From assembly GCF_003664035.1 (NCBI RefSeq), contig NZ_RCCK01000013.1, positions 310,001 to 374,000 on the forward strand: a DNA stretch of 64,000 nucleotides. The letters run 5' to 3'. The notes under the pieces were generated by a model. It was given only the letters and a program-made list of their open reading frames with translations. It made no database searches and had not been told where the DNA came from. The stretch comes from Pedobacter alluvionis. GTDB taxonomy: Bacteria > Bacteroidota > Bacteroidia > Sphingobacteriales > Sphingobacteriaceae. Of the stretch, positions 54,830 to 64,000 are shown in pieces (the stretch's first letter is position 1; every line of letters begins with the position of its first letter). A program made the position numbers and the translations under genes.

Positions 54830-55149
54830 TTGTCTATTCTGTTTTTTTGTTTAGGTCGAAGTCGTGCAACCCAAGGTCTTTTAAATCATTAATGAAATCT
54901 CTACCATTCAAGTTTAGGGGATGTTGCTTAGCGCTAGTATACATTTTGAACGCATTAAACAGGTTATGTAGAGCAGAGTTAGCTTGAGGTGATTGGTTTG
55001 AATGCGCAAAAATGTAATGGTTTCTAAAAATTAAATCAAAATTTTATCGCCTTTAATTTTCCCTTTACGGTTTTCCGTAAGGATTGCCCTTGCCATGCTT
55101 ATACTTTTGATCAACTAAACAATACTAGGAACATTAAAATTTATAAATT
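54798..55149. other. 352-bp gap before the tubulin/TerD-type operon
   Basis: After the terminator lies a stretch without a convincing gene. A small hairpin TTACGG/CCGTAA (near 55065-55080) precedes the operon start. The promoter of the operon should be here. Confidence 0.4.
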
Positions 55150-56688
55150 ATGAAAACAGGCAATACCCTGAATTTTTTCAGGATAATGGGATTACTGGGC
55201 TTATTTGCAATTTCAGCATGTAAAGGTTCCGGAGGATCCAAATCAGAAGATCCGTTTGCTGCTGCAAATTTCAACTTTTATGATCAGGATTTAGGAAAGC
55301 GTATAGAAGCATACAATAAAGCCATAACTCTTGGCGATAATCCTAAAAGAGATACTCCGGCACTTTATATTGATTTTTCATCTGGTATCAATAAGGCTTT
55401 TAATGATCCTACAATTAAAAGTATGATGTCGTCCTGCTTCAACGCCGTTCTCGCTCAACAGTTTGAAGTTTACAAATTAGGTTCCAAAAAAATATCATTA
55501 TTAAACGTAGCCAATACAACCGAATTGGGGCAACAGGTAAGCGACCCGAAGCAATACGCTGATATTTGGGCGCCTTTACAAGCTACAGTAGAGAAAATTG
55601 TTGCAGGCAACAACGATGCGCTCCTGATTACCGATTTTGAGGAGTGGCAAAATAACATAGAGGTGACCAATACGGCCTTTTTAAAAATCCCCTTCTCCAA
55701 ATGGCTGGCAAAAGGAAATGCGGTCCATTTTTTTATTGCAGATTATAAAGAAGGAAAGGTTAATAAACATCTTTACTTTACCATATTCAGCTGTGGTAAT
55801 CCTGATGCAGGAAGCATGATTTCAAAACTCGAATCAAAACTTTCTCCATCAACAACCAGATTTGATTTATCAAACAATGCTTATAAGCTATCTACAGCAT
55901 ATCCTTCAGAAAAATCAGGCGGTATTTTTTATGATGAAAGTGCAAAATCAGATAAGGCAAAAAATATCCTTGATTTAAAAGAGGGTTACATTAACGGCCT
56001 TAAAAACGGGTACAACTTTGAGTTTTATCCGCTTGGTTTAGATTGGAAAAACATCGATCAACTGCACACTACATACGCTGGCCAAAATCAATTTAACGAT
56101 TTCTTCAGGAAACTTTTTATTGACCTCAGTAATGAAGATAGTTACACTTTCGGGAATTTCAGTGTAAAGGTTTCGGATGTAACTACCGATTTTGAAAATT
56201 TTGCCAAAGCAGAAGAAGCTAAGAAACACCAACCTAAATTAACCAAAGGAAATAATGGCGAGGCTAAGTTTTCTGATCAGGAAAAGGATGCAATTGCACT
56301 GGCATGTTACAATGCCGACGGGAAATTAAAAGAACAATGGATTTATAAAGCACAGGCAGCGAACCCAATAAATGAGGTTTTTACCTTAAATCAAACCCTT
56401 TTTGCCAATACCAGGGCATCTAACCCAAAACATATAGAATTTGGTGTTTCTTTCGACCCTAAATCCAGTGTAGCCAACATCCATAATCCAGAAGGGTTGA
56501 TCAAGGTGGATATTTTATCAAACGCAGCTACTCCTAATCTACAGGGCGCCAAAATGGCCAAATTTGAATGGGTGAACATCAAAAATACTCCTAATACCGC
56601 TTTGTCAGAATCTATAAAAAACACCTTGCAGGAGCTTAAGCCCGTAGACAAAGTAGTGTACTCGTACTACATTAAAACTAAACAGTAA
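55150..56688 (+). CDS. Lipoprotein, possible vWA-like fold, first gene of cytoskeletal operon
   Basis: 512 residues. A lipoprotein signal (FRIMGLLGLFAISAC, C25) is followed by a G/S-rich linker. The strand ALYIDFSSGI (an Asp-x-Ser-like metal site), a helix with FNAVLAQQFEVYKL, and the strand ALLITDFEEW suggest a von Willebrand A-like Rossmann domain in the first 270 residues; the C-terminal part (about 380-512) is a separate beta domain. It leads an operon with spacings of 26, 17, 6 and 5 bp to the next genes. It would be anchored on the outside of the inner membrane or in the outer membrane. The vWA idea is tentative. Confidence 0.6.
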   Translation: MKTGNTLNFFRIMGLLGLFAISACKGSGGSKSEDPFAAANFNFYDQDLGKRIEAYNKAITLGDNPKRDTPALYIDFSSGINKAFNDPTIKSMMSSCFNAVLAQQFEVYKLGSKKISLLNVANTTELGQQVSDPKQYADIWAPLQATVEKIVAGNNDALLITDFEEWQNNIEVTNTAFLKIPFSKWLAKGNAVHFFIADYKEGKVNKHLYFTIFSCGNPDAGSMISKLESKLSPSTTRFDLSNNAYKLSTAYPSEKSGGIFYDESAKSDKAKNILDLKEGYINGLKNGYNFEFYPLGLDWKNIDQLHTTYAGQNQFNDFFRKLFIDLSNEDSYTFGNFSVKVSDVTTDFENFAKAEEAKKHQPKLTKGNNGEAKFSDQEKDAIALACYNADGKLKEQWIYKAQAANPINEVFTLNQTLFANTRASNPKHIEFGVSFDPKSSVANIHNPEGLIKVDILSNAATPNLQGAKMAKFEWVNIKNTPNTALSESIKNTLQELKPVDKVVYSYYIKTKQ

Positions 56689-56714
56689 TCTAAAATCATT
56701 AAAATAATTCTAAA

Positions 56715-57053
56715 ATGGAATCAACGTCAGCTTACATCATCTCGATCATCACCGCATTAATCTTTCTTCTTTTATCTGCCATCATTGCAAACGCCATCAA
56801 GTTCGAAGGTGGGAGTAATCCTAAAGACCCACAGGCACGTAAAACCTGGTTTTGGGTATTGGCCATCATAAATCCGGCAGTCTGTTTTCTATTGGGCTAT
56901 TATGTATTCAAACCAGATGCAAACATTATGGTATTGAATAATTATGTAACAGCCTTAAGTATTGGTACAGCTATCGGTTTTATGCTCTACATCATCATCG
57001 GTTTTGTAATGAGCAAAATATTTGCCACCGGAAAAATCGGACACTGGTTTTAA
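56715..57053 (+). CDS. Small three-TM membrane protein
   Basis: 112 residues with three hydrophobic helices (about 6-28, 44-66 and 78-100: IISIITALIFLLLSAIIANA, FWVLAIINPAVCFLLGYYVF, ALSIGTAIGFMLYIIIGFVM). A short cytoplasmic or periplasmic loop, GGSNPKDPQARK, separates the first two. Unknown family. Its place between the lipoprotein and the tubulin-like gene suggests that it ties the cytoplasmic filament-like proteins to the envelope. Confidence 0.7.
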   Translation: MESTSAYIISIITALIFLLLSAIIANAIKFEGGSNPKDPQARKTWFWVLAIINPAVCFLLGYYVFKPDANIMVLNNYVTALSIGTAIGFMLYIIIGFVMSKIFATGKIGHWF

Positions 57054-57070
57054 TCCCTAATCAAACATCA

Positions 57071-58714
57071 ATGGATAAATTATTCGTAATCGCCATAGGC
57101 GGTACCGGGATGCGCTGCCTGGAAGCTTTTACCCACTTGTGTGGAATCGGGATGTTCGACAATCAGGAAATCGAAATCCTCACGCTTGATACCGATCAAA
57201 ATAACGGGAATAAAGGACGGGTTGAAGAACTGATCAGTCTTTATAACCGGATCAAAACAACCGGTACCAGTGTTGGCGGAACCCCAAATGCAAATACTTT
57301 TTTCTCAGCAAAACTGAATTTACACCGGTTTTTTACCAATTATGCTGGACCTGGAAGGGAAACCTACAAAAACATTAGTAAAATTACCACAGGCTCTCCC
57401 GAACAGCAAAAAGCCAATAAATTAATCTCCGATCTGTTTTTGGACAATGGCTCGGTACAGGAGTTTGCATTGGATCATGGCTACCGGGCCCAAACCCACC
57501 TGGGTTCTATGCTGATGTACCATGGTATTGTAGAAGCAGCGCGGAATATCATCAAAGGTGCGGCAGTACAATCGCAGGAGCGCGAACTGGATACTTTTAT
57601 GGGTAAACTGGAAAGTGCCGGTGCAAATGCGAGGGTTTTCATTTTTGGGTCTATATTCGGTGGTACAGGTGCATCATCTATCCCGGTCATCCCTAAAGCA
57701 CTACAGGATTTTGTAAAAATCCGCTCTAACGGAAATGCCAGTATCGATTTCGCCAAGGCCAAATTTGGTTCTACTTTATTAACAGAGTATTTCACTTTTA
57801 ATAAACCCGATGATAAACAGAAAGCCAGCAAAGCGAATAGTGTAATCGCCGATTCATCATTTTTTCCTTTAAACAGTCAGGCTGCGCTGCAGTTTTATCA
57901 GAGCGACCCTACGGTTCAGAAGTGTTATAAGTTATTGTACCATATCGGCTGGCCGATAGAAAGCAAAAAAATTGATGGCAACAACATTTCCAATCAGACC
58001 ATAACCGGAGGAAGCGAACAAAAAAATCCCTGTCACATTACAGAATTGTTATGTGCCTGTGCGGCATACAATTTCTTTACCCGGAATGATGGCTTTAACA
58101 GTGCAAAAGCCGATTACCTGTATAAAGCAGTAGAATTTAAAGATAATTCGTTCAATTTTTCTTTTGACGACTTTATAGGCAATGAAAATAAATCAGGTGA
58201 AATATTTGTAAATAAACTGGGTGCTTTTTTCTCCCTTGCACACATTTCTTTAACCAAAAATGGTGGTGCTTTTGATGATGCCGGTATAAAAGGTTTCATT
58301 AAACAATGTGAGAACCAAAAACTCAATCAGTACAGTACCATTACCGATGCAGAATGCAAAGATATAAACGAATACTTTAAACTCTTCGCCTACACATTCA
58401 AAGATGCCAAATTTATACCGGGCTGGCTTTACCAGGTGAGGAACTCCGTTGCCCCGGGCAGGTTCCTCTTTGATAGCAAGTCATTCCCTGATAACCCTTC
58501 CGAACTAAAAAAATTGGATGTTGGAACCATTTTCCTGGATGAAAAACACCATTGGAGTAAAGGAGGACTTTTTAGGGATCGCTATGATCTTTTTGTCGAA
58601 AAACTGATCAATACCAATCCTAAAGACGAGCAAAAAGTAAATACGACCAAGGAGAAATTCCTAGCGCACATTTTTAACGCACTTACCATTTCACAAAACT
58701 TCGATATAAACTAA
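57071..58714 (+). CDS. Tubulin/FtsZ-like GTPase (Tubulin_2 type)
   Basis: 547 residues. The N-terminal Rossmann nucleotide-binding start is FVIAIGGTGMRCLEAF (residues 5-20), then EILTLDTDQNN, and the tubulin signature appears as IFGGTGASS (GGTGA at 197-201), equal to the G-G-G-T-G-S/T-G loop with one glycine less. The rest is longer than FtsZ. This matches tubulin-like proteins found outside cell division. It may polymerise with GTP. It stands 6 bp before the actin/Hsp70-like gene; the pairing of tubulin-like and actin-like proteins in one operon is unusual. Confidence 0.75.
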   Translation: MDKLFVIAIGGTGMRCLEAFTHLCGIGMFDNQEIEILTLDTDQNNGNKGRVEELISLYNRIKTTGTSVGGTPNANTFFSAKLNLHRFFTNYAGPGRETYKNISKITTGSPEQQKANKLISDLFLDNGSVQEFALDHGYRAQTHLGSMLMYHGIVEAARNIIKGAAVQSQERELDTFMGKLESAGANARVFIFGSIFGGTGASSIPVIPKALQDFVKIRSNGNASIDFAKAKFGSTLLTEYFTFNKPDDKQKASKANSVIADSSFFPLNSQAALQFYQSDPTVQKCYKLLYHIGWPIESKKIDGNNISNQTITGGSEQKNPCHITELLCACAAYNFFTRNDGFNSAKADYLYKAVEFKDNSFNFSFDDFIGNENKSGEIFVNKLGAFFSLAHISLTKNGGAFDDAGIKGFIKQCENQKLNQYSTITDAECKDINEYFKLFAYTFKDAKFIPGWLYQVRNSVAPGRFLFDSKSFPDNPSELKKLDVGTIFLDEKHHWSKGGLFRDRYDLFVEKLINTNPKDEQKVNTTKEKFLAHIFNALTISQNFDIN

Positions 58715-58720
58715 AGAACC

Positions 58721-61700
58721 ATGTCTGATAAAAGAATCAAAGCACTGGCGATAAAAGTTCATCCCAAAACAGAGCCGAACGGCGTCGAATTTGCCTGGGA
58801 TAAAATTCCCCAGCTTGAAGTATTTACAAAAAACATCCTGATACCCGAAATCGCTGTTGATCAGGACGGAAATTCTGCTGTTAATATCGGAACAATTGTA
58901 TCTGGTATACCTTCTGTATTTGCCCGGGCCAATTTATTCAAAAATGCCATAGATAATATCCGCGATAAAGAAGCTGAAGCATCAGGTTTAATGTTATTCT
59001 ATAAATCCCTGATCAGTGAATGGAAAGGATTGATCAGTTGTATAGCCTTAAACTATAAAGATATAGAAGTGAATAGGATTCATCTATCTTATTCGGACGG
59101 CGGCCATTTAAATACAACAGAAAATATATACGAACCCACTGGTGCATTTGGCAATATGTTATTCGAGCGAAAACCCTTATGGTGTGATCAATCTTTAGCA
59201 AATAATGCAGATAAAATACCCTTTATTGATGTAATGTCTTTTAAGGGTAACGTTATTGGCGGAACTTCACCTGATAGCTTTGTTTTTACTTCGGTATCGT
59301 ACCAGATTAAGGAAAAATTCCCTTTCATCAACGTGCAGAACGGAAAATTTATCGATCCTTTACAATCTGAGATTAATCCGCAGGAACTTTTTACACTGTA
59401 TGGTTACGCGAAACACATTCTGGATAATATTGAAAGGTTCAGGTTAAATTATGCCGGAGTAGAAGAACTGATCAGACCTGAATATGGAAATATTTCGACC
59501 TGTATCCAAGCCTGGATGAACGATATGGTTATTTATCAGCAGGCAAAGGGATATCCAAAACTTGATAAATCTACATCACCCGAAGTTGGCTCTTTATTCA
59601 ATTATCCTTTTGGCCTGCTTTTCAATTATTCAACAGAATTATACGGTTCGGAGGGGATTATCTATAACGAATTGAAAGAAGGAAGTATCCTATTCGATCC
59701 GAAAGATTTACTGCTTCCGGATACTACCGAGATTGCCCAGATCGATTTTGGCAGGGAAGGTATGGGAACCCGGAACTTTCTAAAATCAAAACCCATATTG
59801 CTACTGGCCGCCGAAACCAAAGGCCAGCTGAACAGCTATGCTTATTTTACCCTGCCATTAACGCCAATGGCCCTAAATGTTTTTGGTGCTACGCTTGACG
59901 CATTGGTGGGCATTTCAGAATCATCAAACGTAAAATCACGGATTACCGCCATTTACGACCCCACGGATAAAGACGGCGAACGCTTGATCGTTCAGTTAAA
60001 ACTATATACCGAAACCGGAAATGAGATTGTAAAAGAGGTAATTTACAGGGTAACTTCCGAATCGATAAGCGGTAAAGACATTTTAATGTGGCCTAATTTT
60101 ATATCCAAACAATGGAACCGATATTTTCTTTATTCAGAAATACCGCATAACGACGCTAAGTTTCAGGCTACGCCATTTATCGGAAATGTTGATGATGATT
60201 TTTTCAGGATAGTTTTAGATGAGAATGGTGTTCCTTTATACCTCGCCAATAACGGAAAGGCGGCAGTAATCTCCGAAAAATACGGCAACATTAAAGCGCA
60301 GTTGCATATCGCATCCAATAACGCGGTGGCCGACAATAAATACAAATACGAGATATACGAAAGCAATAAACCTTTTAAAGGCGTAAAATTTGCACATGCA
60401 GGGGTTGATTGTGGTTTTGGGATTATCCGTTATGATGGATCGGGCAATACACAGGCTTTACCGGTGAATATGTTAAACGCGCCAAGAACATTGTCGCCAG
60501 CCTTTTTGGGTGTCGATTTTGGCAGCACAAATTCCTCTATTGCTTATTTTTCTGATCAACGGAATGAGGTTTGCGAAAATTTAAAACTGACCAATAAGAG
60601 GGTATCATTGCTGGCCAGCGATAGCAAAAATAATGACGAGAGGCCTGCAGTGGAAGATGAGATTTTCTTCTTTCAGAACGACGAAATCCTGACCAATTCC
60701 ATCAAATCTGTTTTAACCATCCACGATTCTAGAAGAGTGGTGAACGACGGCAACATCCAGGTCAATTCATTAATGGCGCAGGCGGTAAAAGGTGGTTTTC
60801 CATGTTTTGAAAAAAACCTACCCATTGAAAATGCAGAAAACAACCGATACATTTTAGGTTATAACCGGATTGGCAGGGCAGAGCTGGTGTACAATATGAA
60901 GTGGTCTACCCAGCAGATTGACAAGAGTTACAAAACCGCCTATTTAAGTACCTTACTGCTTCATGTGTACGCACAATTGTTTATCGAAGGCCATGAACCA
61001 CATACTTTAAAATGGTCGTACCCCTCATCTATGGGGAAAGAATTATTAAGCGAATACAGAGGGATATGGGACTCGCTCAAAGAAATATCACCAATTGAAA
61101 GCAACGTTAAATTAAAAACCTTCCCTCCTTCTGATCTTTCCGATATCGGCGACACATCGGGCAGCAGCAGCTGGGGATCTCAGGTAGCTCAATCGGGTGG
61201 CTGGGGCAGCCAGGCTTCAGCACCTGTAGCCACAACACCGGCATGGGGTGCAACAGAAACGGTCAATAGTGGCTGGGGCGAGCAACCTAAAGCAGATGTT
61301 GCTACAGGATGGGGAAATGAGGCTAAAAAAACACTTACAGCGGTAGATATCAAAACGGAAACCGGTCCGGTAAGGTTCGATTTCAAAAAGTTAAGCAACG
61401 AAGAGTCCTTATCCGAAGCCTGCGCCGTAGCCAATTACCTGGTGCGCCCAAATGGGGGGTACTCTATTAATCCAGGAGAGTTGGTACTCTGTTTCGATAT
61501 CGGTGGCAGTACAACAGATATTACCGCATTGTGCTCAATGGAAGGTGGAAAGGCAATGATCAAACAGAACTCGATCCGTTTCGCTGCCGAACGTGTGGCA
61601 CAGGCTACTAAGTTTTCTCCAAATTTTAAAAATGTGCTACTCAGGATATGCGAAAAGAAAAAAATATCGATCCAGGGCTTAAATTCCGGTACACCTAAAT

Positions 61701-62629
61701 TTAACGAAAATACCGCTCCCTATTATTTCGAACAGGTTGTTGACCGTTTAGAAGCCTCAGATTTTGAAACTTTTTACCTTTTAATCGCTGCCGAATGTAA
61801 GGAAATGATGAGCATTAACCTTTACGTTACCGGTTTGATCATGTTTTACGCAGGTCAGCTGGCTTATAAATTAAGGAATGAAATTGTAAAATCAGAAGAT
61901 GCACCACCAGCAGTTAAAGCCATTCCACCAAAAATAAAAATTGCATTTGCAGGTAAAGGGGCAAGGATATTCGATTGGTTTACTGCAGTAAATCCGGCCG
62001 CAGCAGATGATTATTATACACAGATGTTTATCAGGGGAATGGGTGGAGAAGCAGTAGCCAAACAAACTATTAGTCCGATAACCACCAGTCCATTAAAAAT
62101 AATCGATATCAATTCGCAGCGCGGAACAGACAATGCGGATGTTAAATACGAAGTATCTAAAGGTTTGGCCATCCCAACCAATATCACCAGCATTTTGGTG
62201 CCGACAAACAAACAGGCCATCGAGATATTAGGTGAAGATAATTTCTGTGTGGTTACGCCAAATGGCGAATTTAAATACCTGGAATCAACTAATTCCATTA
62301 CCCCTGAAATGCTGGAGCACATTGGCAATCATTTTATCTGTTTGCCGCAGGAAGGTAAATCACACTGCCCAAGGTTTATGGATTTTGCAGACCTGTTTTA
62401 TAAGGTCTCATCGAGCATGTTCGGTTTAAAAATGAATGCAACAGATTTTATGGCGGGTTTTCAGGATATGAACATCGAAAACTACATCAAAGGCGAGCCG
62501 GATTTTATTAAAGCGCAAAAGCGGAAACACGATGATCAGAAAGATTTCGATTATGTGGCGCCAATCATCATTCTGGAAGGAATGAAATTCTTTGAAAAAC
62601 ACTTGCTTAAGGGCATTCAAAAACAATAG
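58721..62629 (+). CDS. Large actin/Hsp70-like (ASKHA) ATPase with WG-repeat insert
   Basis: 1302 residues. The first 590 residues are unassigned. The ASKHA ATPase begins with phosphate-1 motif GVDFGSTNSS (597), has phosphate-2 motif DIGGSTTD (926) and an adenosine-type motif AGKGARIFDW (about 1077). Between the two phosphate motifs a low-complexity stretch (about 810-870) carries five Trp-Gly units at W818, W828, W842, W852 and W864. It is likely to bind ATP and either form filaments or act as a chaperone-like switch. Stop overlaps the GTG six bases before the next start. Family assignment by motif; the N-terminal domain is unknown. Confidence 0.75.
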   Translation: MSDKRIKALAIKVHPKTEPNGVEFAWDKIPQLEVFTKNILIPEIAVDQDGNSAVNIGTIVSGIPSVFARANLFKNAIDNIRDKEAEASGLMLFYKSLISEWKGLISCIALNYKDIEVNRIHLSYSDGGHLNTTENIYEPTGAFGNMLFERKPLWCDQSLANNADKIPFIDVMSFKGNVIGGTSPDSFVFTSVSYQIKEKFPFINVQNGKFIDPLQSEINPQELFTLYGYAKHILDNIERFRLNYAGVEELIRPEYGNISTCIQAWMNDMVIYQQAKGYPKLDKSTSPEVGSLFNYPFGLLFNYSTELYGSEGIIYNELKEGSILFDPKDLLLPDTTEIAQIDFGREGMGTRNFLKSKPILLLAAETKGQLNSYAYFTLPLTPMALNVFGATLDALVGISESSNVKSRITAIYDPTDKDGERLIVQLKLYTETGNEIVKEVIYRVTSESISGKDILMWPNFISKQWNRYFLYSEIPHNDAKFQATPFIGNVDDDFFRIVLDENGVPLYLANNGKAAVISEKYGNIKAQLHIASNNAVADNKYKYEIYESNKPFKGVKFAHAGVDCGFGIIRYDGSGNTQALPVNMLNAPRTLSPAFLGVDFGSTNSSIAYFSDQRNEVCENLKLTNKRVSLLASDSKNNDERPAVEDEIFFFQNDEILTNSIKSVLTIHDSRRVVNDGNIQVNSLMAQAVKGGFPCFEKNLPIENAENNRYILGYNRIGRAELVYNMKWSTQQIDKSYKTAYLSTLLLHVYAQLFIEGHEPHTLKWSYPSSMGKELLSEYRGIWDSLKEISPIESNVKLKTFPPSDLSDIGDTSGSSSWGSQVAQSGGWGSQASAPVATTPAWGATETVNSGWGEQPKADVATGWGNEAKKTLTAVDIKTETGPVRFDFKKLSNEESLSEACAVANYLVRPNGGYSINPGELVLCFDIGGSTTDITALCSMEGGKAMIKQNSIRFAAERVAQATKFSPNFKNVLLRICEKKKISIQGLNSGTPKFNENTAPYYFEQVVDRLEASDFETFYLLIAAECKEMMSINLYVTGLIMFYAGQLAYKLRNEIVKSEDAPPAVKAIPPKIKIAFAGKGARIFDWFTAVNPAAADDYYTQMFIRGMGGEAVAKQTISPITTSPLKIIDINSQRGTDNADVKYEVSKGLAIPTNITSILVPTNKQAIEILGEDNFCVVTPNGEFKYLESTNSITPEMLEHIGNHFICLPQEGKSHCPRFMDFADLFYKVSSSMFGLKMNATDFMAGFQDMNIENYIKGEPDFIKAQKRKHDDQKDFDYVAPIIILEGMKFFEKHLLKGIQKQ

Positions 62630-62634
62630 TGAAG

Positions 62635-63915
62635 ATGAAATTCTGCGTATTAGCAAAAATATCGAAGCGGACAGTTTCTTTCTGGTATCAATCAGACAGT
62701 AACCCTTATGCTCCATTAAAAATGAAGGAATCGAATGAAATTCCTTTATACTTTTACGTAAATGGCAACGATTTTATTTTTGGGGCCGCAGCGAGGGAAC
62801 GTTTCTATAAGAATGATCCGTATGCTTATGGTAATTACTTTGAAATTGTAAAGGATCCCAGTAAACACTTTATTATTTACGGCAACCAAAAGCCTGTTAA
62901 ACAGCTGTTTTATTACGGGATTGAACAATACCTGTCGCACTTTTTAAATACGGTAATATACAAAGCCGATTCTATCGAATCGTACAGGCAGCAGTTCCCT
63001 TTACGCTTTTTATTTGATGATGATATTGAAGATAATGAAAAATCGCTTATCGAAACCCTGTTCCAGGAAGCCGGTTACTTTAATTTAGACCGCGTTGGAT
63101 ATAACCATACACTTTTTAATATTCTGACTCAAAAACAGGTACTGCCAAACAATAAGGCTATCCTGCTAATGAATGGTATTGATGATGTACTTTATTTAAA
63201 ACTTTATAAAAATAGTAAGGCCAACGTGCTGGGTTCAGCCAAACTGGTAGGTCAGGGGGCAGATCCAAGGGTAAAAATATTGGCCGATATGATTGTAGAA
63301 TACATTATCCTCCAAAACTCTTATCTGTCGATTAATAAAGAGAACGAAATTTCTTTTCTGCTGCCGTTCTGTGCAGGTTTACTTCAAAATATCAATCCGA
63401 TTATTAATGGTGAGGCTGAACTATCCGACGGAAATCGGTACTGGTTTAATGTAAGGGAAAGAAATTTGAACGACAGGCTTCATTATTATGCCAACGATGG
63501 AATGATTTTTACGGCAATAGACGATCTGTTGAAGGTAAATAACTTATCGGTAGATGATGTGATGATCTTGCTTGGATCAGAAGAAATCAACACACTTTAT
63601 TTTACCGAAAAACTGCTTAAAAAATATCACCATGTTATCGCATTACAGCCACTGGATGTTAAAGATACTATGCAGTCTGTTTTTCAGGAAATTGCCAGTA
63701 CCAATTACAGTGTAAAAATAAAAGCCCCTGCTGCAGCACCGGTAATGACAAGGCCTCCGCTACCAACCCCTAAATCACCACCGCCTTTGCCACCAAAAAA
63801 AGAAAGTAGCGCTCCAAAATCTGTGAATATTCCCAGGCTACCCGAATTAAAAGTACCGCAAAGCACAAAAAATAATTCAGTAAAACCACCACCGCTACCT
63901 CCAAAAAAAAGTTAG
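62635..63915 (+). CDS. ASKHA-like companion protein with proline-rich tail
   Basis: 426 residues from the ATG at 62635 (MKFCVLAKISKR); a GTG six bases upstream is possible but less likely. The body has strands arranged as in a divergent actin/Hsp70 fold (KFCVLAKISKRTVSFWY; AILLMNGIDDVLYLKLY; VMILLGSEEIN), without intact phosphate motifs, so it is probably not an ATPase. The last 60 residues are proline-rich and contain the unit PPPLPPKK twice, a class of ligand for SH3-like or similar domains. It directly follows the large ATPase and precedes a TerD-like gene. Function inferred only as a partner. Confidence 0.6.
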   Translation: MKFCVLAKISKRTVSFWYQSDSNPYAPLKMKESNEIPLYFYVNGNDFIFGAAARERFYKNDPYAYGNYFEIVKDPSKHFIIYGNQKPVKQLFYYGIEQYLSHFLNTVIYKADSIESYRQQFPLRFLFDDDIEDNEKSLIETLFQEAGYFNLDRVGYNHTLFNILTQKQVLPNNKAILLMNGIDDVLYLKLYKNSKANVLGSAKLVGQGADPRVKILADMIVEYIILQNSYLSINKENEISFLLPFCAGLLQNINPIINGEAELSDGNRYWFNVRERNLNDRLHYYANDGMIFTAIDDLLKVNNLSVDDVMILLGSEEINTLYFTEKLLKKYHHVIALQPLDVKDTMQSVFQEIASTNYSVKIKAPAAAPVMTRPPLPTPKSPPPLPPKKESSAPKSVNIPRLPELKVPQSTKNNSVKPPPLPPKKS

Positions 63916-63939
63916 ACGCATTAATTAAAACATAATAAA

Positions 63940-64000
63940 ATGGCTATACAAATAGAAAAAAGAAAACCCGTTTCCCTGATCGGGGAAGAACCGGGCTTAA
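63940..64000 (+). CDS. Start of a probable TerD-family protein (cut by window edge)
   Basis: Only 20 codons are present: MAIQIEKRKPVSLIGEEPGL. This closely follows the N-terminal pattern of TerD/TerE/CABP-type domains (a first beta strand with L/I-x-K-G/R and V-S-L followed by a short acidic loop and PGL). It is 24 bp after the proline-rich gene on the same strand, so probably in the operon. TerD proteins bind calcium and belong to tellurite/stress-response systems. The call rests on very few residues. Confidence 0.5.
   Translation, partial: MAIQIEKRKPVSLIGEEPGL

Overview
The window looks like chromosomal DNA of a Bacteroidota bacterium, most likely from the Sphingobacteriaceae (Pedobacter or Mucilaginibacter type). 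The clues are a SusC/SusD pair with a TlpA-like thioredoxin, a short Crp-type regulator, a DUF6520-type exported peptide, BtgA/BtgB-type mobilization genes, GIN-domain proteins and few clear Shine-Dalgarno sites. No rRNA, tRNA, CRISPR array or transposase was recognised. Family names come from motifs read by eye; no database search was possible.

Layout. (1) 1-6368, minus strand: four proteins with toxin or defence features, namely a PIN-like nuclease, an Rx4H HEPN-type protein, a SEFIR/TIR protein fused to a Shedu-like domain that has lost its catalytic residues, and an ABC/OLD-like ATPase that runs off the left edge. (2) 6619-12253, plus: a membrane protein, then a compact mobilizable element (helix-turn-helix gene, small partner, hairpin-rich oriT candidate, BtgA-like accessory protein, DUF5712-type relaxase) with no integrase in view. 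(3) 12.98-19.97 kb: Crp-like regulator, small exported or membrane proteins, and a tlpA-susC-susD nutrient uptake operon on the minus strand. (4) 19.97-21.4 kb: hairpin-rich non-coding DNA, including a candidate structured RNA, and a helix-turn-helix gene.

(5) 21.7-40.5 kb: a defence island, visibly richer in G+C than its surroundings. It holds a 1361-residue macro-LRR-Roc-COR-TIR protein and a tightly coupled five-gene operon: DNA methyltransferase, HerA-type ATPase, NurA-type nuclease, HNH-ATPase fusion and HNH nuclease. Convergent to these are a second methyl-free set: a GHKL-ATPase/PD-(D/E)XK protein, a TIR protein, and a translationally coupled membrane protein and NdpA-type nucleoid protein. 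The methyltransferase would mark self DNA, HerA-NurA would translocate and degrade, and the HNH proteins would cut; this is inference from domains and gene overlap.

(6) 41-50 kb: a phosphoesterase, a seven-gene minus-strand operon (ACP-like protein, probable outer-membrane protein, two membrane-associated proteins, histidine kinase, response regulator, SLATT-like protein), and a DUF4143 ATPase preceded by four direct repeats at exact 33-bp spacing. Related 137-bp non-coding repeats flank this segment. (7) 50.2-54.8 kb: an orphan HipB-like antitoxin, a tandem duplication of a GIN-domain gene with a serine-hydrolase fragment between the copies, and an intact serine hydrolase. (8) 55.1 kb to the right end, plus strand: an operon encoding a lipoprotein, a small membrane protein, a tubulin/FtsZ-like GTPase, an actin/Hsp70-like ATPase with a WG-repeat insert, a second protein with a proline-rich tail, and the start of a probable TerD-family protein. 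The most promising candidates for undescribed systems are the five-gene operon in (5), the macro-TIR Roco protein, and the cytoskeleton-like/TerD operon in (8).
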